The position numbers and the translations under genes were made by a program. From Baffinella frigidus (taxonomy: Eukaryota; Cryptophyceae; Cryptomonadales; Baffinellaceae), in assembly GCA_026770585.1 (NCBI GenBank), contig MU646816.1, forward strand, positions 52,200 through 63,090: 10,891 nucleotides of DNA, read 5' to 3'. The first letter of the stretch is position 1. Each line of letters starts with the position of its first letter. The notes under the pieces were generated by a model. It ran no database searches, was not told where the DNA came from, and saw nothing but the letters and a program-made list of their open reading frames with translations. Shown here in pieces: positions 6,064 through 10,891 of the stretch.

Positions 6064-6440
6064 AAGGTCCTTTAGGTCCTTTAGCAAGGGTCCTTTAGGT
6101 CCTTTAGGTCATTTTTTAGGTCCTTCAGGTTTTAATTTCTCCCAACATACGCCAACGACACGCCGTTCCGTAAAAGGGATCTGCAGAGAAAGAATTTTTG
6201 CTTTCGGATCGCGTTTCGCTCTCCAGTGCAGAGGCTCGTGAAGAGGGGATACAGGGTGGCTCTGTTGGGGCGTTTGATTGCTTCCAAAATAGGAGCGCGC
6301 CCGCACACACACCGAGCCCAAGTCAGCCGTTCTGAGGCTCATGGTATCCCGTGGCTGAAGTATAAGAGCTCCAGGCACGGATACCCCACAAGGTGAGAGG
6401 GATTGTGTGTGGGGGGTATGAGATGAGATCAGCCAGACAC
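6064..6440 (-). repeat. long subfamily A retroposon with expanded 9-mer tail
   Basis: This is the reverse-orientation counterpart of the long copy at 961-1284. Its tail is expanded to several TCCTTTAGG units in two clusters (6068-6109 and 6117-6129). Next come the reverse complement of the core (GGCGTGTCGTTGGCGTATG; a partly broken GAAAG hairpin) and the long 5' region (CATGGTATCCCGTGGCTGAA and ATACCCCACAAGGTGAGAGG on the plus strand). The similarity to 961-1284 defines the full element, and the middle segment 6268-6318 is the most divergent part. The element makes no recognisable protein. Confidence 0.85.
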
Positions 6441-6569
6441 CAGAGGTGAAATGAGAGAAATGTGGTTGTGTAGGGGTTTCCCCCAATGTACGGACGACAG
6501 CAAAGTTAAGGGCAATCCGAGCGTCAGAAAGCAACAACAGCAGGACATCAACAACAAAGGTGGCTGTAT
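6441..6569. other. no gene seen; short spacer
   Basis: Flank between two minus-strand retroposon copies. It may include a few more diverged bases of the long element's 5' end. Confidence 0.35.
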
Positions 6570-6675
6570 TTAGGTCCTTTAGGTCCTTTAGGTTTTAATT
6601 TCTCCCAACATATGCCAACGACACGCCGTTCCGTAGAAGGGATCTGCATCCTTTAGGTCCTTTAGGTCCTTTAGA
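6570..6675 (-). repeat. truncated subfamily A copy joined to an extra tail fragment
   Basis: 6570-6648 is a 3' half ending abruptly at GGGATCTGCA. It is followed directly by three more tail units (TCCTTTAGG) at 6649-6675. The extra tail belongs to a separate fragment or to the next copy, so the junction marks a truncation or nested insertion. Confidence 0.8.
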
Positions 6676-6677
6676 TA

Positions 6678-6813
6678 TTTAGGTCCTTTAGGTTTTAATT
6701 TCTCCCAACATAGCCCAACGACACGCCGTTCCGTAGAAGGGATCTGCAGAGAAAGCATTTTTGCTTTCGGATCGCGTTGAGCTCTCCAGTGCAGAGGCTT
6801 TTAGGTCCTTTAT
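6678..6813 (-). repeat. near-complete subfamily A core with another tail fragment at its 5' end
   Basis: It runs from TTTAGGTCCTTTAGG through CCCAACATAGCCCAACGACA, the perfect GAAAGCA-TTTT-TGCTTTC hairpin and GCTCTCCAGTGCAGAGGCT. There it meets a further TTTAGGTCCTTTA piece (6799-6812). This is the outermost minus-strand copy. Confidence 0.85.
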
Positions 6814-6937
6814 AGATATCGGGGGGAATATTCCCGTCCGGGGTTAGTGTCGTTTATAAAGTTCTGGGAATTGGAGCCATTGCTTTTGACGCGCGGCGCG
6901 CTGTGGAGGGCGGTCGGGCGGAAATCGAAACCTTGAG

Positions 6938-7276
6938 ATGATGCCACGCGACGACACGAGCGAGATCCAGCTGGTCCACGAGCAGCAAGACAACTCGCCT
7001 GTCTCTCGCTTTCCAATGGCAGATGGCTGGCAGGGTGACGACGGGCGCTCGCACCTTCTGAGCACACTCGGCTCCGGGCGGGATGACCTCGATCCCAACG
7101 AGCCCTGCCCCCAGAAGCCGGTGTACTGCACGGGCTGCTCTATGTACCGCTGGGCAATGGCGCCCATGTCTCTCCTCGTGGTGCGCCACCCCCCACATGC
7201 GTCAAACCCGTGGTCTGGAACGCTGGGCTGTTGTCCACGCAGCTTCCTTGCTGGGCGCGCGCGCCCGGATCGTTAG
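6938..7276 (+). pseudogene. decayed DHHC-type zinc-finger (palmitoyltransferase) fragment
   Basis: A 112-codon frame whose C-terminal half resembles the cysteine-rich domain of DHHC palmitoyltransferases, membrane enzymes that attach palmitate to protein cysteines. The family order is YC-x2-C-x3-(R/K)PPR-x2-HC-x2-C-x2-C-x4-DHHC-PW-x-G-x-C-x-G-x2-NYR. Here one sees KPVYCTGCSMYR (residues 60-71), SLLVV, then NPWSGTLGCCPRSFLA (90-105). The first Cys pair and PW-x-GT-x-G survive, but the RPPR motif, the later cysteines and the DHHC catalytic residues are gone, apparently by substitution and by loss of single codons. It cannot be an active enzyme. The frame stops at 7274-7276 and continues open in the same frame beyond. 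The N-terminal part (residues 1-58) has no recognised domain. The alignment is by eye, and a chance GC-rich frame remains possible. Confidence 0.35.
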
Positions 7277-7732
7277 CATCGAGCGTTCCCTCGCCACGAA
7301 ACTCGGGCGGGGGTTTCGGAGCTCTGGCTAGGTGTTTTCCTAGTGGTCCCTACTCCTAGGCGGATCTCTTCACCACCAAACCACCCACCAAACAGATCCG
7401 AACCGAACAAATTTACACCCTTCCCCAAGTCGCCTCGAAGGCTGAGCAGCTCACGCGCGAGGCCTGGGTGGCGGCAGGTGCTCTTGGTGGGGCTGACGTG
7501 GTACGCCTACGTCTTCCAAACGCACGACGCCTCATGGGCGGAGCTGATACCTTTCCACATCCTCCTCTTCCTCCTCGTCACGTCGTACCTTCAGTCTCCC
7601 CCCGCACCCCGCACTCGAACCCCTCGCCTCCAAGCGCGCGATGACGTATCCGCAGCACCCGAAAGCAGTAGCAGAGAGGGGCAGGCGCGAGAGCACGTCC
7701 GCATGAGCAAGATTGCTCAGGTTGAGCGCTGA
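7277..7732 (+). pseudogene. two-helix membrane segment, possible DHHC palmitoyltransferase TM1-TM2
   Basis: This frame is in phase with the preceding one, past a single TAG. A Pro/Arg-rich leader is followed by two hydrophobic helices: QVLLVGLTWYAYVF (about 7475-7516) and, after a short polar loop THDASW, AELIPFHILLFLLVTSYLQS. A WYAY-type first helix and an FHxLLFLLVxSY second helix are typical of the first two transmembrane segments of DHHC enzymes, which precede the zinc finger. The rest is Pro/Arg/Ser-rich, runs into duplicated repeat DNA after about 7655, and is probably not coding. The first available ATG lies past the helices, so any real exon must be spliced in from upstream. It is listed as a pseudogene because its flanking relatives are decayed. 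It could instead be a live exon of another membrane protein. Confidence 0.35.
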
Positions 7733-7770
7733 TAGGTGAGCAGCTAGTTGTTGGAACCCAGGGCCATGGG
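7655..7770 (+). repeat. local duplication, empty-site copy
   Basis: AGCAGTAGCAGAGAGG, CAGGCGCGAG, TGAGCAAGATTGCTCAGG, GAGCGCTGATAGGTGAG and TTGTTGGAA reappear in the same order at 8108-8150 and 8465-8535. The second copy is split by the foldback element at 8151-8464. Here the two halves are continuous across GA at 7705-7706, so this is the uninterrupted version. Confidence 0.8.
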
Positions 7771-7913
7771 AAGTAGAAGGTCGGGCGAGAATGCTGCAGA
7801 CATAGAGAAATACAAGAATCGGTATGATACTCTGCATATATGAACCTACTCGCCACTTAAGGGATAGTCGTACAGACCTGGAAAACCAAGGCCAGGATCG
7901 AACACGAGCACAT
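7771..7913. other. no gene seen; spacer left of foldback element
   Basis: Nothing recognisable. Short frames lie on the minus strand only. Confidence 0.35.
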
Positions 7914-8104
7914 CCACTCGAGAACGCTAGAGGGGCCTATTTAAAACCGGTGTGCTTTTAAAAGTGGGCATTTGTGTAGTAACTTTCGTTGAATGGTCAC
8001 GTGACTCTGCTCAAATTGCACAGTCGTGAGGTTACTTTACCTTATCCTGGTACAAATATTTACAACCCCACATGTAAATAGGCCCCTTTAGCATTCTCGA
8101 GTGG
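7914..8104. mobile_element. foldback / MITE-like element 1 (191 bp)
   Basis: Terminal inverted repeats of about 31 bp: CCACTCGAGAACGCTAGAGG then GGCCTATTTA at the left, matched by TAAATAGGCC then CCTTTAGCATTCTCGAGTGG at the right, with two mismatches. The flanks are AT on both sides (7912-7913 and 8105-8106), consistent with a 2-bp target duplication, although AT is its own complement and could belong to the repeat. The interior has no coding capacity. An internal 19-mer, TGTGTAGTAACTTTCGTTG (7973-7991), matches the inner arm of the element at 10588-10710. Confidence 0.75.
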
Positions 8105-8107
8105 ATA

Positions 8108-8535
8108 GGCAGCAGCAAAGAGGTTCAGGCGCGAGGGCGTGTCCGGGTGACCACCAACCCTCACGGTGAGACCAAACCGACGATTTTCGATTTCCCAATT
8201 CCACTCGGAGTCAGAACATTTCGCCTAAGTCAACTCCCCCTGAAAGCCAGCGCCTTAAGTCAAATGCCGGGCCTGGGGCCCGGGTCCATTTAAACGAAAA
8301 CAGGGGAAAGTTGACTTAGGTGAGCTGGTTGACTTAGCTGAAATCTTGTGGCTCGGAGTGAATTCCTATGGAAAATGGCTCCACCACAGGCGAATTCGCC
8401 TGGCTGGCAAGGTAAATCTGGGGTCTGAAAATCGACGATTTGGTCTTTCCGTGAGGGTTGGTGGGAGCAAGCTTGCTCAGACTCAGCGCTGATCGGTGAG
8501 CCGAAAATTGTTGGAAGCCAGAGCCAGCCAGCCTG
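8108..8535 (+). repeat. local duplication, copy interrupted by foldback element 2
   Basis: 8108-8150 and 8465-8535 together match the continuous copy at 7655-7770. The left part carries AGCAGCAAAGAGG and CAGGCGCGAGGGCGTGTCCG; the right part carries GAGCAAGCTTGCTCAG, CAGCGCTGATCGGTGAG and TTGTTGGAA. The interruption is exactly 8151-8464 plus a duplicated GA. Confidence 0.8.
8151..8464. mobile_element. foldback / MITE-like element 2 (314 bp) with 2-bp GA duplication
   Basis: Terminal inverted repeats of about 40 bp: CCACCAACCCTCACGG then GACCAAACCGACGATTTTC at the left, and GAAAATCGACGATTTGGTC then CCGTGAGGGTTGGTGG at the right. An inner inverted pair follows, CCTAAGTCAACTCCCCCTG (8224-8242) against CAGGGGAAAGTTGACTTAGG (8301-8320), plus extra GACTTAG copies. 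A perfect 16-bp palindrome CAGGCGAATTCGCCTG sits at 8387-8402. GA flanks both ends (8149-8150, 8465-8466), and the paralogous empty site at 7705-7706 has a single GA. There is no transposase frame, so if mobile it must be non-autonomous. Confidence 0.85.
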
Positions 8536-8678
8536 CCGCACTTCCTGTCGCTGTCACCGGGTCGTGAAGGGTGCTTGCACTTAGCAGCGACCGAGGACTT
8601 TTTCGCATTGAATTCAAGGCGAAATTCCGGTTAGGTTCCAGGGCAATGGATACGATTCCAGTGTAGATTGTTTAGACG

Positions 8679-8940
8679 GACTGTATCCGTGAAGCCCCCA
8701 GTGGCTGCTACGTGGTGTGTCTGACTTTCGACCCCGCTGCAAGGGGAAAACGGCTCCAAGAATTCGTTGATTTGGTCTCATCGTGAGGGTTGGTGGTGTG
8801 TGGGTAGGTGCGCGCTGCTGGATCCGGGGACAGTCCCGCAGAAGTAGCACGATGGACTGTATCCGTGAAGCCCCCGGTGGCTGCTAAATGGTGCGTGTGA
8901 GGGTGTATGGGTAAGTGCCGGTGGCTGCTAAGTGGTGTGT
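8679..8940 (+). repeat. direct repeat ACTGTATCCGTGAAGCCCCC-RGTGGCTGCTA
   Basis: Copies lie at 8679-8710 and 8855-8887, with the final GGTGGCTGCTAAGTGGTGTG segment again at 8919-8940. No coding role is seen. Confidence 0.8.
8745..8796 (+). repeat. solo right end of foldback element 2 family
   Basis: AAAACGGCTCCA, then GATTTGGTCTCATCGTGAGG and GTTGGTGG match the right end of the 8151-8464 element (AAAATGGCTCCA ... GATTTGGTCTTTCCGTGAGG GTTGGTGG) with an internal deletion. No matching left end was found, so it is a solo or partial copy. Confidence 0.7.
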
Positions 8941-9094
8941 GTGTCTGGGTAGGTGCGCGCTGCTGGATCCGGGGACAGTCCCAGAGGCAGCCAGCCAGCC
9001 TCACTTCCTGTCGCCGTCACTGGGCCGTCGAGTGATGTTTGTGCCTGGCTGGGTAGGTGCGCGCTGCTGGATCCGGGGACAGTCCCGCAGAAGT
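8801..9094 (+). repeat. three copies of a 45-bp repeat TGGGTAGGTGCGCGCTGCTGG...
   Basis: GGGTAGGTGCGCGCTGCTGG with ATCCGGGGACAGTCCC occurs at 8801-8845, 8946-8982 and 9050-9094. The first and third also share GCAGAAGT. They lie about 145 and 104 bp apart, mixed with the other local duplications. Confidence 0.85.
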
Positions 9095-9100
9095 GGCATG

Positions 9101-9600
9101 ACGCGATCGTAGCGTCCAGTGAGCGGTCAACTGCACCCCAAACCCTAAACCCTAACCTAAACCCTAACCTAAACCCTAACCTAAACCCTAACCTAAATCC
9201 TAACCTACACCCTAAACCCTACACCCAAAACCACCTATACCACCTGCACCCTAAACCCTGACCTAAACCCTAACCTACACCCTAAACCCTGCACTCAAAA
9301 CCACCTACCCTACCTACACCCTAAACCCTAACCTGAACCCTAACCTAAAACGACGATCGTCGCGTCCAGCGAGCGGTCACCTACACCCCAAACCCTAACC
9401 TAAACCCTAACCTAAACCCTAACCTAAACCCTAACCTACACCCTAAACCCCAAACCGTCGATCGCGTCGTGCCCAGCGAGCGGTCCAACCTCCCCATCTA
9501 AACCCTAAACCCTAAACCCTAACACCTCAATCTAAACCCTCAACCCTCACCCATAAACCTTAACCCCTACACCCTCAACCCTCAACCCTCAACCCGCACC

Positions 9601-9639
<39 letters not shown>

Positions 9640-9850
9640 ACCCCAAACCCTAAATCCCAACCCCTAACCACTAACCCCTCATCCGACACGATAGTCGCGT
9701 CCAGCGAGCGATCTAACCTTCCCATCTAACCCTAAACCCTAAACCCAAAACCATAACCCCTAACCCCTAAACCCTGAACCCTGAAACCGCAACCCTCCAA
9801 AGTCGAGCGGTCCAACCGGCTTAACCATTGGAGCGGTCCAACCATCTAGC
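9101..9850 (+). repeat. recurring GC-rich spacer CGATCGTCGCGTCCAGCGAG-CGGTC
   Basis: Five related spacers punctuate the telomere-like array: 9101-9130, 9350-9381, 9456-9491, 9681-9720 and 9801-9850. The shared core is TCGCGTCCAGCGAGCGGTC, followed by AACCT or CACCT, and is progressively degraded to the right (the last retains only GAGCGGTCCAACC, twice). Spacing is roughly 105-250 bp. This is a higher-order subtelomeric unit made of spacer plus CCCTAAA block. Confidence 0.85.
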
Positions 9851-10069
9851 CCACAACCATCTAAAACCATCGAGGTCATCCCTACACCCTAAACCACTAA
9901 CCCCTAACCCCTAAACCCTGAACCCTAAACCCTCTGCCCTCAACCCTCAACCCTCGAACCTAAACCCTAAACCCTAAAACCTAAACCCTCAACCTCAACC
10001 CTCAACCCTCAACCATGAACCCTCAACCCTCCACCCTCCACCCTCAACCCTCAACCCTCAACCTAAACC

Positions 10070-10108
<39 letters not shown>

Positions 10109-10156
10109 ACCCCAAACCCCAAACCCCACATCCTAACCCCTAACCCCTAACCCCTT
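9132..10156 (-). repeat. telomere-like array, C-rich strand on plus
   Basis: About 1 kb of CCCTAAA-type units on the plus strand. 9138-9450 is dominated by a 12-mer CCCTAACCTAAA, while later blocks favour CCCTCAA and CCCTAAC. The array is interrupted by GC-rich spacers (listed separately). Its polarity is opposite to the arrays at 4104-5655. The Leu-Asn-Pro reading-frame repeats inside it are a by-product of the 12-mer. Confidence 0.95.
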
Positions 10157-10273
10157 GGAAACAGGTCGAAGCACCGCATCTGCGGGAAGAGTCAGATGTT
10201 CAAGCCGCCGCGCTCGCACTTCGACTCTATCACCCAGCGCCTGGTCACCTGCCCCCCTGTCTGCTACCGCTGA
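10151..10273 (+). pseudogene. short DHHC-zinc-finger-like remnant
   Basis: The frame is open for 40 codons from a stop at 10148-10150 to the TGA at 10271-10273. It reads RICGKSQMFKPPRSH (residues 9-23) followed by FDSITQRLVTCPPVCYR. The DHHC-family cysteine-rich domain commonly reads (Y)C-x2-C-x-(x)-(F/Y)KPPRSHHCS-x-C-x-RCV. The KPPRSH core, SI-x-QR and V are kept, but four expected Cys/His positions are replaced (Ser14, Phe24-Asp25, Thr28, Leu31). It begins directly at the edge of the telomere-like array, so its upstream part is lost or lies far away, possibly in the two-helix segment at 7277-7732. It cannot be active. Confidence 0.35.
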
Positions 10274-10390
10274 GTGATGGTGAGCCTGGCCAGGCGCTGC
10301 GCTGCACTTGGCGTGCCCATGCCCCCCTGCCACCCTGCCCCCGCCGCGCTCGCACTTTTCCTCCATCTCTCAGCGCCTGGCCACCTGCCC
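10205..10390 (+). repeat. 50-bp duplication within the DHHC-like remnant
   Basis: CCGCCGCGCTCGCACTT...CAGCGCCTGG-CACCTGCCC is present at 10205-10254 and 10341-10390 with a few substitutions. The second copy reads PPRSHFSSISQRLATCPP in its own frame. Confidence 0.8.
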
Positions 10391-10587
10391 ACCCTCCCGG
10401 CCCGCCCTCTCGCCCCCCCCGCCCCCCGGCACACGAAGCAGCGCGCGGGCTGGCACCGCAGGCCTGGCAGAGGCTTCGGCTGGTGCTGGCTAGCCAGCAT
10501 AGCCTGAGGACAGTGATTTTCAAAAGGCTGGCAGGCTGACTCGCTGCCTGCCTGCCTGCCCCCCCCCGGCACCCTGCTTCCATCTCC
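10391..10587. other. no gene seen; C-rich low-complexity sequence
   Basis: Contains C-runs and a CTGCCTGCCTGCC stretch near 10543-10560. Frames on both strands are compositionally biased and unconvincing. Confidence 0.4.
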
Positions 10588-10710
10588 ACAAAAGTATTAA
10601 TTAATTGCTTTTGGCGCAACGAAATTTACTACACACATGCTCTACTGTCACTTTCATGAGCAAATCGTGTGGTAATTTTCGTTGCCCAAAAGCAATTGAT
10701 TAATATTTGT
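10588..10710. mobile_element. foldback / MITE-like element 3 (123 bp), AT-rich
   Basis: Two arms of about 43-45 bp: ACAAAAGTATTAATTAATTG then CTTTTGGCGCAACGAAATTT at the left, and AAATTTTCGTTGCC-type sequence then CAAAAGCAATTGATTAATAT-TTGT at the right, complementary with a few mismatches and single-base gaps. The loop is about 35 nt. The element is AT-rich in a very GC-rich surround. No clear target duplication is visible. The inner arm TGTGTAGTAAATTTCGTTG (reverse of 10617-10635) is shared with foldback element 1. Confidence 0.8.
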
Positions 10711-10777
10711 ATCGAGATTGGCTTGGTGAGTGAGCTCTGGGATCGTGGAGTGAATTGACGCGAGAATGCGGGGGGGA
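10711..10777. other. no gene seen; short spacer
   Basis: Unique sequence between the foldback element and the tandem repeat, with a G-run near 10769-10776. Confidence 0.35.
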
Positions 10778-10891
10778 GCAGGTGTATGGAGATTGTAGGT
10801 GTATGGAGATTGTTGTATGGAGATTAGCAGGTGTATGGAGATTGTTGTATGGAGATTAGCAGGTGTATGGAGATTGTTGTATGGAGATTAG
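10778..10891 (+). repeat. 32-bp tandem repeat (minisatellite), continues past right edge
   Basis: The unit is GCAGGTGTATGGAGATTG followed by TTGTATGGAGATTA, built from two diverged halves sharing GTATGGAGATT. The first unit is shortened or altered (GTAGGTGTATGG), and the last units are identical at a 32-bp period (10827, 10859). Confidence 0.95.

Larger units (their letters stand above)
8524..9034 (+). repeat. direct repeat around CACTTCCTGTCGC(Y)GTCAC
   Basis: CAGCCAGCCTGCCGCACTTC with CTGTCGCTGTCACCGGGTCG (8524-8567) recurs slightly shortened at 8990-9034 (CAGCCAGCCTCACTTCCTGT, then CGCCGTCACTGGGCCGTCGA). It is one of several overlapping duplications that build this region. Confidence 0.75.

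Noticed and set aside
6854-7198. Long minus-strand frames opposite the DHHC-like fragment
   Set aside because: GC-rich DNA is open in several frames here. These lack any recognised motif, whereas the plus frame shows family-like signatures.
9132-9261. Protein-like Leu-Asn-Pro repeats
   Set aside because: They are a direct translation of the CCCTAACCTAAA 12-mer in the telomere-like array.

Overview
This is repeat-rich eukaryotic nuclear DNA, probably subtelomeric or former subtelomeric sequence. It carries long degenerate arrays of the 7-mer TTTAGGG (CCCTAAA on the other strand), the telomere repeat of plants, many algae and several alveolates. There are no bacterial operons, ribosome-binding sites or long uninterrupted reading frames. 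High GC, short exon-like open stretches and abundant small repeats fit an algal or protist genome. A dinoflagellate is my best guess, from general resemblance only, and the sequence does not prove it.

Layout. 1-660: GC-rich, exon-like minus-strand frames of an unrecognised gene that runs off the left edge. 850-2120: a cluster of short retroposon-like repeats in plus orientation, all ending in copies of CCTAAAGGA. 2096-2380: the 3' exon of a gene with a CX2C-X26-HX2C zinc-binding pattern close to the PARP-type finger. 2416-3640: a non-coding zone packed with perfect hairpins, including a threefold ~40-nt hairpin module. 3874-3948: one more plus-strand retroposon. 4104-5655: G-rich telomere-like arrays with short spacers and one head-to-head inversion. 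5803-6813: the same retroposon family, now in minus orientation. 6938-7732 and 10151-10390: decayed fragments that resemble a DHHC palmitoyltransferase (zinc-finger remnants and a two-helix membrane segment). 7655-9100: a mosaic of local duplications with two foldback, MITE-like elements, one of which has its empty site preserved nearby. 9132-10156: C-rich telomere-like arrays broken by a recurring GC-rich spacer. 10588-10710: a third foldback element. 10778-10891: a 32-bp tandem repeat running off the right edge.

Large-scale pattern. Every retroposon copy left of the central telomeric block is on the plus strand and every copy to its right is on the minus strand. The two telomeric blocks also face each other (TTTAGGG on plus, then CCCTAAA on plus). 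That is the polarity left by an end-to-end fusion or an inverted duplication of subtelomeric DNA. The real genes here are few and partial. Most of the interest lies in the non-coding repeats: a telomere-like-tailed retroposon, a structured RNA-like zone, and small inverted-repeat elements with 2-bp target duplications.
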